From: Solirubrobacteraceae bacterium
GTDB taxonomy: Bacteria > Actinomycetota > Thermoleophilia > Solirubrobacterales > Solirubrobacteraceae
NCBI GenBank assembly: GCA_016462625.1
Contig: JAEMSV010000003.1
Span: 1 to 64,000 of the forward strand
Length of the DNA: 64,000 bases
Direction of reading: 5' to 3'
Positions 7,905-16,238 of this stretch are shown in pieces. The number at the start of each line of letters is the position of its first letter. Position 1 is the stretch's first letter. A program made the translations under genes and the position numbers. The notes under the pieces are model-generated. The model searched no databases and was not told the DNA's origin. It saw nothing but the letters and a program-made list of their open reading frames with translations.

Positions 7905-8840
7905 ATGTCTCTGAATCATGCGTTGCGTTCCGCCGGGGTAGCGGGCGCGGCACTCCTGTCCGTGCTGGGCGTCGCGCCGGTCGCTTCCGCCGCCGACCTC
8001 AAGCCGTCCTACAACTTCCTCGACGCGATCGCCCGAGGCCAAGCCAAGCCCAACGGCTCACCCCCTGGGACGAACGACTGGTCGTGCAAGCCGACCTCCG
8101 CGCACCCGCGGCCGATCGTCCTCGTCCACGGCACCGGGGCGAACATGAACCTCACGTGGCGTGCGTTCGGACCGGAGCTGAAGAACCGTGGCTACTGCGT
8201 CTTCGCGCTGAACTACGGCAAGCTCGGCGGCATCCCGGCCGGGGCACTCGCGCCGATCGACCAGTCGGCGCGCCAGCTCGCCACCTTCGTCGACAAGGTG
8301 CTCGCCGCCACCGGGGCCGCGAAGGTCGACATGGCCGGCCACTCGCAAGGCGGGATGATGCCCCGGCAGTACCTGCGGTTCGAGGGCGGGGCGGCGAAGG
8401 TCGGCACGCTCGTCGGGTTCTCGCCGTCGAATCACGGCTCCGGCGAAGAGGGTGACGAGGTCGAGCAGCCGACCGCGCCCGCCTGGCTGGAGTCGGCGCT
8501 GCGCCAGATCAGCCGGGGGTTCTGCCCGGCGTGTGCCGACCAGTCGGCCGGGTCACCGTTCCTCACCCGGCTGAACGCTGACCGCGAGACCGAGCCGGGG
8601 GTGCGCTACGTCGTCATCCAGACGCGCTACGACCAGATCGTCACGCCCTGGACCTCGGCGCTGCTCACCGGCGACAACGTCAAGAACATCGTCGTCCAGG
8701 ACGGCTGCGAGATCGACAAGATCGACCACGCGGCGATCGTCTACGACCGCCGCGCCGTCGCGATGGCGCTGCGCGAGCTCGATCCGAACGACACCACGCC
8801 CGTCCCGTGCGCGCGCACCAAGCAGTGGGTCGGCGGCTAG
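7905..8840 (+). CDS. Secreted lipase/esterase, alpha/beta hydrolase (paralogue of 60382-61284)
   Basis: 311 residues. A signal peptide ends at PVASAAD; then IVLVHGTGANMNLTWR (oxyanion region, about residue 74) and the nucleophile elbow GHSQGGMMPRQYLRF near residue 145, as in secreted class-2 lipases (EstA/lipase LipA of actinomycetes). The Asp is probably in TRYDQIVTPW and the His in KIDHAAIV. Cys pairs (CKP..., GYC, FCPAC, DGC, PCA) suggest disulfides outside the cell. Its 3' end shares a CTAG with the convergent TetR gene. A close homologue lies at 60382-61284. Confidence 0.9.
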   Translation: MSLNHALRSAGVAGAALLSVLGVAPVASAADLKPSYNFLDAIARGQAKPNGSPPGTNDWSCKPTSAHPRPIVLVHGTGANMNLTWRAFGPELKNRGYCVFALNYGKLGGIPAGALAPIDQSARQLATFVDKVLAATGAAKVDMAGHSQGGMMPRQYLRFEGGAAKVGTLVGFSPSNHGSGEEGDEVEQPTAPAWLESALRQISRGFCPACADQSAGSPFLTRLNADRETEPGVRYVVIQTRYDQIVTPWTSALLTGDNVKNIVVQDGCEIDKIDHAAIVYDRRAVAMALRELDPNDTTPVPCARTKQWVGG

Positions 8841-9460
8841 GCGCCCGAGCTGACGCGAGCGACCGCGCCGGCGATCGCAGCGGCGTGGTCGACCAGGCGA
8901 TCGTGGGAGATGTCGAGCTCACCCTCGGTCGTGGCGGTGAGCAGCTCCTGGAACGCGCCGATGAGCGCGTGGGCGGTCAGCTCGCGATCGATCGCTGAGG
9001 GGCGCTCCTCGGCGGTGGCGCCCATCTCGCCGGCCAGCAGCACGGCGAAGTTGCGCAGCGCGCGGCGGCGGTGCTGGTGGATGCCGGCGCTGTCGGGGGT
9101 GTCGAACAGCGCCCGGCGGGTCGCCGGATCCGCGGCGATGAGATCGACCAGCGCCGCGATCGCCGCGCGCGTGCGCGCACGGGGATCCTCCGGGTCGGCT
9201 CGGGTGATCGCGGCGCCGACGCTACGCACCGCGTCGCGCTCGATCTCGTCGAAGACGGCGCTGAGCAGCGCGTCGCGGTCGCTGAAGCTCTCGTAGAAGT
9301 ACCGGTCGGAGAGCCCGGCCTTCGCGCAGACCGAGCGCATCGACGTCGCGCCCCAGCCCTCCGTGCGCAGGAGCTCACGCGCGGCGGTGATGAGCTGCTC
9401 GCGCCGACGCGCGCGCCGCTCGTCCGCCGTCTCTCCTCCGTAGACGCGTGGTCCGCTCAC
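8837..9460 (-). CDS. TetR-family repressor, divergent to the DUF2236 gene
   Basis: 207 residues if the GTG at 9460 is the start; the frame is open back to 9901 and an ATG at 9508 is possible but would overlap the start of the divergent gene. The N-terminal helix-turn-helix RRREQLITAARELLRTEGWGATSMRSVCAKAGLSDRYFYESFSDRDALLSAVFDEI is a standard TetR domain; the rest is the helical ligand-binding domain. Being divergent from the oxygenase-like gene at 9507, it probably controls it. Confidence 0.85.
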   Translation of the reverse strand: MSGPRVYGGETADERRARRREQLITAARELLRTEGWGATSMRSVCAKAGLSDRYFYESFSDRDALLSAVFDEIERDAVRSVGAAITRADPEDPRARTRAAIAALVDLIAADPATRRALFDTPDSAGIHQHRRRALRNFAVLLAGEMGATAEERPSAIDRELTAHALIGAFQELLTATTEGELDISHDRLVDHAAAIAGAVARVSSGA

Positions 9461-9470
9461 ACCCCTGATC

Positions 9471-9498
9471 TTGACACCGCCGTGGGTCGCAATAGTCT
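9471..9498 (+). promoter_or_regulatory. Predicted near-leaderless promoter of the 9507 gene
   Basis: A perfect -35 TTGACA (9471-9476) and -10 TAGTCT (9493-9498) are separated by 16 bp. The ATG is at 9507, so the transcript would begin at or within a few bases of the start codon; no Shine-Dalgarno sequence is seen. The -35 lies 10 bp from the divergent tetR start. Confidence 0.55.
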
Positions 9499-9506
9499 GA
9501 TGGCAC

Positions 9507-10391
9507 ATGCCTGCAGATACCGCCGTCCGCCCGGGCCACTCGACGGTCCTCCTTGAAGAGCCCGTCCCGCAGGAGGTCCGCGACACGCTGTGCGGCTTCT
9601 CGCTGCTCCTCGGCGGGGCCAACGTGATCATGCAGCTCTCGCGCCTGCCCGTCGGCCACGGCGTGGCGAAGAGCACCGTCGACAGCGGCCGCGTCGACAA
9701 GCACCCGCTCAAGCGCCTGCGCACGACGAGCGCGTTCCTCGTCATCTCGATGCACGGGACCGTCGAGGAGCGGCTGAAGCTGCGCAGCGAGATTGCGCGC
9801 TCCCATGCGTCCGTGCACTCGAAGCCGGACGACGAGGTGCAGTACAACGCGTTCGATCCCGAGCTGCAGCTGTGGGTGGCCGCGTGCTTGTACTTCGGCA
9901 CCGAGGACGTCTACACGCGCATGTACGGGCCGCTTCGGCGTGAGCAGCGGGTGCGCCTGCTGAACCACGGCAAGCGCTTCGGCACCACGCTGCAGATGCC
10001 CGACGGCATGTGGCCCGAGACGCCTGAGGCGTTCGACGAGTACTGGGCCGACGGGTGCTCGAAGATCCAGATGGACGACTTCACGCGCCACTACCTGCAG
10101 GGGATCGCGACCAACCGCTTCCTCTTCGAGCCGCTCGGCCGCTACGGGCGCCGGCTGGCGAAGGCCAACGCGCCGGGAGCCACCTTCGCGCAGCTCGGGT
10201 TCCTGCCCAAGCCGTTCCGCGACGAGCTCGGGCTGCCCTGGAACGACGAGGCCCAGCGCAAGCACGACGCGCACTTCGGCCGGCTGGCGCGGCGCGCGGC
10301 ACGCATGCCGCACCTGCTGCGCGACTTCCCGCTGAACGCGTACCTGTGGGACACGCGGCGGCGGCTGCACGCCGGCAAGGCCGTCGTCTAA
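9507..10391 (+). CDS. DUF2236 / MpaB-like oxygenase-fold protein (copy 1)
   Basis: 294 residues. The conserved core of DUF2236 proteins (mycophenolic-acid MpaB and rubber-oxygenase Lcp relatives) is visible: IARSHASV, then DPELQLWVAACLYFG and a long C-terminal helical part ending in FPLNAYLWDTRRR. The His residues in the SHASV region are those expected to hold haem b in the family. Characterised members cleave C=C bonds with O2; the substrate here is unknown. A TetR gene is divergent, and a second, TetR-linked copy is at 52631-53560. Confidence 0.85.
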   Translation: MPADTAVRPGHSTVLLEEPVPQEVRDTLCGFSLLLGGANVIMQLSRLPVGHGVAKSTVDSGRVDKHPLKRLRTTSAFLVISMHGTVEERLKLRSEIARSHASVHSKPDDEVQYNAFDPELQLWVAACLYFGTEDVYTRMYGPLRREQRVRLLNHGKRFGTTLQMPDGMWPETPEAFDEYWADGCSKIQMDDFTRHYLQGIATNRFLFEPLGRYGRRLAKANAPGATFAQLGFLPKPFRDELGLPWNDEAQRKHDAHFGRLARRAARMPHLLRDFPLNAYLWDTRRRLHAGKAVV

Positions 10392-11942
10392 CTACTCGTA
10401 GTAGCGGGCCAACGGCTGCAGCTCCGGCGGCCCCGAGCGCGCGACCGCCGCGAAGAACGCGGCGTCGTGCGTGAGGCTGTCCGGGCGGGGGATGGTCAGG
10501 TGGTCTGGCGGCTCGGCGGCGAGGATGCCGATGCCGTCGTCGCCGACGGGCATGTCGCCGAACAGCGCGAGCGGCGCATCGCCGTCGGACGTCAGCGTGC
10601 TCACCATCGCCAGGCGCGTCTGCGAGCGCTCGAAGGCGCCCTTCGGGTCCTCGCGGACCGACGCGAGCTGCTCACGTACGCCGCGCCAGTCCAGCTTCGC
10701 GTCCTTGTGCCCGGGCTGACGGACCGCGACCGCGCGACGCAGGCCGCGCACGGTGATCGCGTCGGTCTGCTCCGCGCCCGCCGCGCGCATCAGCGCCGGC
10801 GTGCCGTAGAACGGCGTGCCGCGGACCAGGACCAGCTGCACGTGCTCCTCGGTCGCCTCGATGAGGTTGCGGTGCTCGTCGTCGTGATGGCGGGCGCAGA
10901 CCAGGATGTCCGCGCACGCGCCCTCACGGAGGATCCCGACCTGCGGTCCCCACGCCACCGCGAGCGCATCGCCGGGGTTCGCGGTGACCATGTCGCAGAG
11001 ATCGGCGTCGGAAAAATGCCTCCCGTAGAGCGTCGTGTTCAGCGTGTCGGCGACCTTCAGCTCACCGAGCACGTTCTTCGTTCCCGACGGTGACCAATCG
11101 CTGCCCAGCGCGATCCGGACGCCCAGTTCGTCGGCGTGGACGACGTCGGTCGTGCGGTGGTAGAGCCAGAGGTTCGAGAACGGCGACCAGACGACGGTCG
11201 CCTGCGCGTCGCGGTCGTGCTTGTGGACCTCGCGCTGCCAGCGCGCGAAGTCCTCGGTCGTGAGCGCGGTGGCGTGTACGCCGATCAGCCCGGGCTGGAC
11301 GCAGCCGGCGGTGTCGAGGTCGTCGAACTCGTCGTGCACGATCGAGCCGGGGATGCCCTCGGCGACGTGGTAGATCAGCACGCGCCCTTCCTCGAGCTTC
11401 GGCGCGACCGTCTCCAGCTGGTCGACGTCCTGCTGCAGCGCCGAGCACATGATGAGGTCCTCGCCCGCGGGCAGCCGCTCGGTGTCGACGATCCGCAGCA
11501 GCCAGCCGTCGATCGGCCGCGTGGTGTGGGGCGCGCCCTGGATCGCGGTGGTCCCGCCGACGAGGGCCTTGATCTCGACGTACTTGATGAGCGCCTCGGC
11601 CGCCGCCTGCCCGAGGACGCGCGCGGGCCACGTGATCGTGCTCGCGTAGTCGGGCGGGTCGTCCTCGTCGGGCCAGCGGTCGTGGTGCAGATACGGGACG
11701 CCGTGGGCTTCCCACAGCGGCAGCGTGTTGTAGCCGAGGTGCGAGTGCAGGTCGATCAGGCCGGGGTAGATGCACCCGCCGGTGTCGATCTGCGGTGCGG
11801 CGTCGAACCCGGCGGGCGGCGGGGTGCGCGCGTCGGTGATCTCCGCGATCCGGCCGTCGTCGCCGATGTGGACCGCGCCGGGGTCGACGATCGGGCGCTC
11901 CCGGTCGGCTGTCACGACCGTGCCGGTCAGGGTGAGGGCCAT
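10392..11942 (-). CDS. Amidohydrolase-superfamily metal-dependent hydrolase
   Basis: 516 residues from ATG 11942. Metal ligands of the amidohydrolase barrel are present: GLIDLHSHLGYN (HxH), HVAEG, GVHATAL and the Asp of LGSDWSPSGTKN; the N-terminal LTGTVVTADRERPIVDPGAVHIGDDGRI and C-terminal GILREGACADILV form the flanking beta sandwich. This is the cytosine-deaminase / imidazolonepropionase-like branch, which hydrolyses amide or amidine bonds in rings; the substrate is unknown. A C-terminal extension of about 120 residues goes beyond the barrel. The start lies 2 bp from the end of the upstream gene, indicating an operon. Confidence 0.88.
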   Translation of the reverse strand: MALTLTGTVVTADRERPIVDPGAVHIGDDGRIAEITDARTPPPAGFDAAPQIDTGGCIYPGLIDLHSHLGYNTLPLWEAHGVPYLHHDRWPDEDDPPDYASTITWPARVLGQAAAEALIKYVEIKALVGGTTAIQGAPHTTRPIDGWLLRIVDTERLPAGEDLIMCSALQQDVDQLETVAPKLEEGRVLIYHVAEGIPGSIVHDEFDDLDTAGCVQPGLIGVHATALTTEDFARWQREVHKHDRDAQATVVWSPFSNLWLYHRTTDVVHADELGVRIALGSDWSPSGTKNVLGELKVADTLNTTLYGRHFSDADLCDMVTANPGDALAVAWGPQVGILREGACADILVCARHHDDEHRNLIEATEEHVQLVLVRGTPFYGTPALMRAAGAEQTDAITVRGLRRAVAVRQPGHKDAKLDWRGVREQLASVREDPKGAFERSQTRLAMVSTLTSDGDAPLALFGDMPVGDDGIGILAAEPPDHLTIPRPDSLTHDAAFFAAVARSGPPELQPLARYYE

Positions 11943-11944
11943 CG

Positions 11945-12706
11945 CTAGTCCGGGGCTCGCCAGATCAGCGTGTGACCGTCGTCGGGCGACGGGCGCTTGA
12001 CCGTGTTGCGGCCGCCGTTCTGTCGCGCCCAGGCGTCGTCGCCGAGGAACGGCGCGGCGCCGAACGGGAGGTCCCCGCGCGGGATCGCGGCGTAGTCGGT
12101 CTCGTCGAAGGTCGTCCCGTAGTTCGGGCCGGTGTTGTCGCCGTCGGGGTCGGGCGTGACGATCGGGCGCAGCGCGTCGATCGCGGCGCGCCAGTCGTCG
12201 AGCAGCACGCCCTCGTCGCGCGCGGAGGGGTGGGGGATCTCCTGGACCGCGACGCCGGTCGGCCGTCCGGTCCACTGGTGCAGCGCCTCCTGCGCCATGC
12301 CGCCGAACGCGACGATCGCCTCCAGCGCGTCGCCCGCGACCTCGTCGTACAGCGCATTGCGCCACGTCAGCTGCGCGGTCTCGCTCAGCCGCGCGCGCTC
12401 TGCGCTGGCACGGCCGGGGTGCAGCGCGTACGCCCACGCGTTGACGCACACGTAGGACTGCGTCAGGCCGAGCTTGCCCAGGAACCCCTGCACCCGCTGT
12501 CCGGCGTTTCCGACGAGCGTGCGGCCCGCGATCCGCTCGGTCGGCCCCGGGTCAGAGGCCAGGCACAGGACGCGCGCGGAGCCGTCGAGCCGGCCGCGAT
12601 AGAAGACCGGGCCCCAGTCGAACCAGAAGTCGTCAGCCGCCGGCGGGTCGGGCACGCCGGCGAAATGCTGGGCCAGATCGGCAGATGGACCGCGATCGAA
12701 GTCCAC
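11945..12706 (-). CDS. Uracil-DNA-glycosylase-superfamily protein
   Basis: 253 residues from a GTG at 12706, chosen because the longer frame to 12856 overlaps the divergent gene and its signal-peptide region. The pattern CLASDPGPTERIAGRTLVGNAGQRVQGFLGKLGL followed by YVCVNAWAYA and EIPHPS resembles the UDG fold: a Gly/Pro-rich active-site loop, a central Asn-containing strand and a C-terminal HPS loop. It may excise damaged bases, but the substrate-specific residues are not clear enough to say which. It is co-directional with the amidohydrolase gene (2 bp gap). Confidence 0.75.
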   Translation of the reverse strand: MDFDRGPSADLAQHFAGVPDPPAADDFWFDWGPVFYRGRLDGSARVLCLASDPGPTERIAGRTLVGNAGQRVQGFLGKLGLTQSYVCVNAWAYALHPGRASAERARLSETAQLTWRNALYDEVAGDALEAIVAFGGMAQEALHQWTGRPTGVAVQEIPHPSARDEGVLLDDWRAAIDALRPIVTPDPDGDNTGPNYGTTFDETDYAAIPRGDLPFGAAPFLGDDAWARQNGGRNTVKRPSPDDGHTLIWRAPD

Positions 12707-12786
12707 CCAGCGAAGGTACGCCGGTGGGCTGGAGCTCGCAAGCGGGTACGGCTCAAGCGGGCCGCGCGCTGACCGACTCGCGGGGT

Positions 12787-13689
12787 GTGCAGCTCGTGCT
12801 CGTCCTTGTCGCCCTTGTGGTCGCCGCGTCCGCCCCAGCGCCCGCCGGCGCTGCACCGTTCCAAGCCAAGGTCCGCACCGCGACCGTCGACGGCGAGAAG
12901 ATCGCCTGGTACGAGCGCGGCAGCGGCCCCCCGCTCGTCATGGCGATCGGGACGGGCTCGACGATGGCCGAATGGGACCCCGCGATGCTCGCGCTGCTGG
13001 CCCGGGAGCGACGGCTGATCCTGTTCGACTACCCCGGCGTGGGGAAGTCCTCGAAGCTGAAGGGGAGCATCACGTTCGCCGGGCTCGCCGACACGACGCA
13101 CGCATTCATCCGCGCGATCGGGCTGCAGGAGGCCGATGTCCTCGGCTGGTCCATGGGCGGCTTCGTCGCGCAGCAGCTGGCGATCCGGCACCCCGAGAGC
13201 GTGCGCCGGCTGATCCTCGCGGGGACGAACCCGGGCGGCGACCAGGCCGTGCTCGGCGATGACGACGACCAGGACATCGACAGCGATCCCGACCCTTCGG
13301 ACGACGCGGTGCTGCGCGTCCTGTACCCGCGCACGAAGGCGGGTCGCGCGGAGGGGCGGGCGTTCCTCAAGCGGCTGGAGACCGCCAGCGAGTCCGGCGA
13401 GATCCCCGACGACTTCGACGTCCGCGCGAGCACGGTGCGCAAGCAGGTCGCGGCTGAGGACCCGTGGCTGCGGTCCAACGCCAACGCGAATGCGCTGAAG
13501 CAGCTCCGCGTACCGACGCTCGTCACCGGCGGGAAACTCGACCCGGTCGTCCCGCCGCTGAATGCGACGCGCACCGCGGCGCTCATTCCGGGCGCTCGGC
13601 TCGAGCTCTATCCGGGGAGCCACGCGTTCCTGTTCGGCGACCGCGCGGCGTTCGCCGGCGACGTCGAGGCGTTCCTCAGCTCGCCGTGA
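12787..13689 (+). CDS. Secreted alpha/beta hydrolase
   Basis: 300 residues from the GTG at 12787, which makes the mature protein follow a clear signal peptide (QLVLVLVALVVAASAPAPAGAAP). The core has GSGPPLVMAIGTGSTM (oxyanion loop), LFDYPGVGKSS, the nucleophile elbow LGWSMGGFVAQQLA near residue 125, GGKLDPVVPP (acid) and GSHAFLF (His). The fold is that of haloperoxidase-like hydrolases / meta-cleavage product hydrolases. Its end overlaps the convergent SDR gene by 14 bp. Confidence 0.87.
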   Translation: MQLVLVLVALVVAASAPAPAGAAPFQAKVRTATVDGEKIAWYERGSGPPLVMAIGTGSTMAEWDPAMLALLARERRLILFDYPGVGKSSKLKGSITFAGLADTTHAFIRAIGLQEADVLGWSMGGFVAQQLAIRHPESVRRLILAGTNPGGDQAVLGDDDDQDIDSDPDPSDDAVLRVLYPRTKAGRAEGRAFLKRLETASESGEIPDDFDVRASTVRKQVAAEDPWLRSNANANALKQLRVPTLVTGGKLDPVVPPLNATRTAALIPGARLELYPGSHAFLFGDRAAFAGDVEAFLSSP

Positions 13690-14551
13690 GTTCCTCGCTG
13701 GCCTCCCACAGTTCGCGGGCGAGCTCGGGGTCGCGGGCGGTCTTCGACGGTTCGCCGTCGCGCGTGAGCTCGACGTAGCGGCCGGTCGGTGCCGCGTACT
13801 CGGGTGAGGTGGCCATGCGGGCGAGCGTCTCGCCCGAAGCCTCGGGCGTGGTGATGCCCGGCAGCCGGGTCAGCAGCGGCGTGACACGCGCGTAGATGCG
13901 CTGGAGCGCGGCGGGGTAGTCGCGGTCGAGTCCGGTGGCCGGCATGAGCCCGGGGTCGAAGCCCAGCACGGTGATGCGGTCGCTGGCGCGGCGGGCGAGC
14001 TCGAGCATCGTCATCACGTTGGCGAGCTTGGACGTCGCGTAGGCGACCTGGCCGTTGCCGTCGCCGGGGGTGGCGAGCACGCGCGGGTCGTCCCAGCGCG
14101 GGGGCGGGAAGCCGCCGTTGCGGATCCGCTGCGCCTTGTGGGTTCCGCTCGCGACGATGACAACTCGTCCGCCGTCGGCGAGCTGATCGAGCAGGACTCT
14201 CAGGAGCAGGAAGTGCCCGAGGTGGTTGGTTCCGAATGCGGCTTCGAAGCCGTCGGCGGTCGTGTGGCGGCGGTCGCGGTACTGGATCCCCGCGTTCGCG
14301 ACGATTGCGCCGAGTGGGGGAAGGCCGGCTGCGGTCAGCGCGGCAGGGAAGGCGCGGACCGAGGCGAGGTCGGCGAGATCGAGGGGGACGGGGGTGGCCT
14401 GCAGTTCGGCGGCGACGGCGTCGGGACGGCGCGCGGCGACCACCACCGACCAGCCGGGTTCCCGCGCGAGCACGCGCGCGCAGGCGAGCCCGAGGCCGGA
14501 GGTCGCGCCGGTGATGACGACGGAGCGCTCGGGTACGCTGGGATCGTTCAT
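13676..14551 (-). CDS. Short-chain dehydrogenase/reductase
   Basis: 291 residues from ATG 14551. TGATSGLGLACARVLA is the nucleotide-binding motif, IVANAGIQ the conserved NAG, VIVASGTH carries the Ser and VAYATSKLANVMT the catalytic Tyr-x3-Lys. Length and C-terminal region match the retinol-dehydrogenase / protochlorophyllide-reductase-like SDRs. It is divergent from a MarR gene with a palindrome in the 52-bp gap, so MarR control is likely. Confidence 0.9.
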   Translation of the reverse strand: MNDPSVPERSVVITGATSGLGLACARVLAREPGWSVVVAARRPDAVAAELQATPVPLDLADLASVRAFPAALTAAGLPPLGAIVANAGIQYRDRRHTTADGFEAAFGTNHLGHFLLLRVLLDQLADGGRVVIVASGTHKAQRIRNGGFPPPRWDDPRVLATPGDGNGQVAYATSKLANVMTMLELARRASDRITVLGFDPGLMPATGLDRDYPAALQRIYARVTPLLTRLPGITTPEASGETLARMATSPEYAAPTGRYVELTRDGEPSKTARDPELARELWEASEELTAS

Positions 14552-14558
14552 GAAGCGA

Positions 14559-14588
14559 ACGTTAGCAACACAAACGTTTGATATGCAA
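14559..14588 (-). promoter_or_regulatory. SDR promoter with probable MarR operator
   Basis: On the minus strand TTGCAT (14588-14583) and TAACGT (14564-14559) are 18 bp apart. A perfect 10-bp palindrome CAAACGTTTG (14571-14580) fills the spacer, and related half-sites (AACGTT, GCAAACG) flank it. This fits a MarR dimer site blocking the divergent SDR promoter; it is inferred. Confidence 0.5.
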
Positions 14589-14603
14589 ACGGTCGGAGTC
14601 GCG

Positions 14604-15005
14604 ATGGCGGCGACGCTGTTCGACCGGCTCAACAAGTTCGCCGCCGCCCGATACCCGGAGATCTACGGCGAGCTCGAGCTGCCCAAGCCGGCGCTGATGC
14701 TCCTCGTGGTGCTCGCGCAGCACGGGCCGCTCCGCCAGGCGCGGCTCTCCGAGCGCAGCGGCATCGACAAGGCTTCGCTCGTCGGACTCCTGAACCTGCT
14801 GCAGGAGCGGGGGCTCATCGTCCGGGACGCCGACCCGGCGGACCGGCGGGCCCACGCGGTCTCGATCACGCCGGACGGGGTCGTGCTGCTGGAGCGCGCG
14901 GCCGAGCTCGCCGCCGGGGACGACTTCCTGTCGGCACTCTCGGTGAAGGAGCAGCAGACGCTCGTCGAGCTGCTGGCGCGCGTCGTCGCCGCCCACGAGC
15001 GCTGA
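14604..15005 (+). CDS. MarR-family transcriptional regulator
   Basis: 133 residues from ATG 14604, preceded by GGAG at 6 bp; earlier in-frame ATGs at 14550 and 14583 lack a good ribosome site. The winged helix-turn-helix is complete: LMLLVVLAQHGPLRQARLSERSGIDKASLVGLLNLLQERGLIVRDADPADRRAHAVSITPDG, the DxRxxxV wing being diagnostic of MarR. It probably represses the divergent SDR gene and responds to a small phenolic or similar ligand. Confidence 0.88.
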   Translation: MAATLFDRLNKFAAARYPEIYGELELPKPALMLLVVLAQHGPLRQARLSERSGIDKASLVGLLNLLQERGLIVRDADPADRRAHAVSITPDGVVLLERAAELAAGDDFLSALSVKEQQTLVELLARVVAAHER

Positions 15006-15008
15006 CGC

Positions 15009-15539
15009 TCAGGCGGCCCACTTCACCGAGCAGCCGCGCGCCTGCGTCTCGGGCGTTGCGACCGGCCGGCCGGCGAGCACGTCGTCGAGCGCGGTCCGCA
15101 GCCATGCCGCGTGCTGGGCCGGGTCCTCGTGGTTGCCGTCCGGCGCGCCGCGGTAGACGAGCCGGTGGTGCTCGTCGAGGACGAACACGTGCGGCGTCAC
15201 CTGCGCATCGAGCGCCGCGGCGACCTCCTGCGTGGGGTCGTGCAGGTACGGGATCGGCCACGCCTGATCGGCGACGAACTGCGCCATGCGCTCGGGCGAG
15301 TCGGCCGGGTAGCGCGAGCTGTCGTTCGCGTTGATGGCGAGCACGCGCACGCCCTGTCCGGAGTAGTCCTCCGTGACGGCCCGGAGCCGCGGGTTCCACG
15401 CGATCACGTACGGGCAGTGGTTGCAGGTGACGACGAGCACCGTGGCGGGCGGTGCCGGATCGAGTGGCACCGTATGCTCAATTCCGTCGGTGTCGGAGAG
15501 GCTGAACGCCGGTGCTGTGTCGCCGATGCTGAAGGCCAT
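15009..15539 (-). CDS. Thioredoxin-fold (AhpC/TSA-like) protein with CNHC motif
   Basis: 176 residues. APAFSLSDTDG opens the fold; the redox motif CNHC sits at the end of VLVVTCNHCPYVIAWNPRL near residue 40, and VTPHVFVLD carries the cis-Pro typical of thioredoxins. These proteins (redoxin family, related to TlpA-like proteins) reduce disulfides or peroxides in the cytoplasm. No signal peptide is visible. Confidence 0.87.
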   Translation of the reverse strand: MAFSIGDTAPAFSLSDTDGIEHTVPLDPAPPATVLVVTCNHCPYVIAWNPRLRAVTEDYSGQGVRVLAINANDSSRYPADSPERMAQFVADQAWPIPYLHDPTQEVAAALDAQVTPHVFVLDEHHRLVYRGAPDGNHEDPAQHAAWLRTALDDVLAGRPVATPETQARGCSVKWAA

Positions 15540-15577
15540 AGCGCAACGCTAGACGACGGTTTCCCCAGGAGGAACAG

Positions 15578-16231
15578 GTGCCCGAGCAGTCCGCCATCTT
15601 CGCTCCCGCCGCAGGAGCGCGCGTGAGCACCGCCACGATCTTCGGCCAGGTCATGTTCCTGGTGGCGATCGCCATCGGGTTCCTGACGCTCGGCGCGTAC
15701 GTCGGCCGCGATCTCGAGTACGGCACGGCGATGATCCTGTCGTTCACGGGCTTCGGGATGCTGCTGGTCTCGAACTTCGTCGGCGCCCTGCGCACCGGCC
15801 CGGTCGCGATGCTCTGGCTGTTCGCCACCTCGCTCGTGATCGGCCTCGGTCTCGGCCCGGTCCTCACCGACTACCTGAACAGCGACCCGACCGCCGTGGC
15901 TCAGGCCGCGGGCGGCACCGCGCTGATCACGCTCGGCATGGGCTCGCTCGGGTTCGTGCTGAGCAAGGACCTCAGGTCGTGGATGCGCCCGCTGTCATTC
16001 ATCGTGTTCGGCGCGGTCGGCGTCAGCATCGTGATGTTCATCGTCGGGGCCGGCTCCAGCCCGATCATCAACATCATCATCCTCGGGGTGTCGTCGCTGC
16101 TGATCCTCGTCGACTTCAACTACGTCCGGAAGCACGCGACAGAGGACGACGTGGTCTGGCTGGCGACCGGCATCTTCGTCTCGATCGTGAACATCTTCCT
16201 GTCCCTGCTCAGCCTCTTCGGCAACCGCTAG
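15578..16231 (+). CDS. Bax inhibitor-1 / YccA-like membrane protein
   Basis: 217 residues from a GTG with a strong AGGAGG-like site (aggaggaac) just before. Seven hydrophobic segments span residues about 20 to 215 (for example IFGQVMFLVAIAIGFLTLGAYV, MLWLFATSLVIGLGLGPVL, IIILGVSSLLILVDFNYVR). The LVDFNYVR motif near the end corresponds to the family's conserved Asp-containing sixth helix, which forms a pH-sensitive Ca2+ leak in BsYetJ. The role here is unknown. Confidence 0.85.
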   Translation: MPEQSAIFAPAAGARVSTATIFGQVMFLVAIAIGFLTLGAYVGRDLEYGTAMILSFTGFGMLLVSNFVGALRTGPVAMLWLFATSLVIGLGLGPVLTDYLNSDPTAVAQAAGGTALITLGMGSLGFVLSKDLRSWMRPLSFIVFGAVGVSIVMFIVGAGSSPIINIIILGVSSLLILVDFNYVRKHATEDDVVWLATGIFVSIVNIFLSLLSLFGNR

Positions 16232-16238
16232 GAACCAC

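Noticed and set aside
10392..12449. A single 685-residue frame combining the amidohydrolase with upstream residues
   Set aside because: The upstream 168 residues are an out-of-frame reading of the glycosylase-like gene; a good ATG is at 11942.
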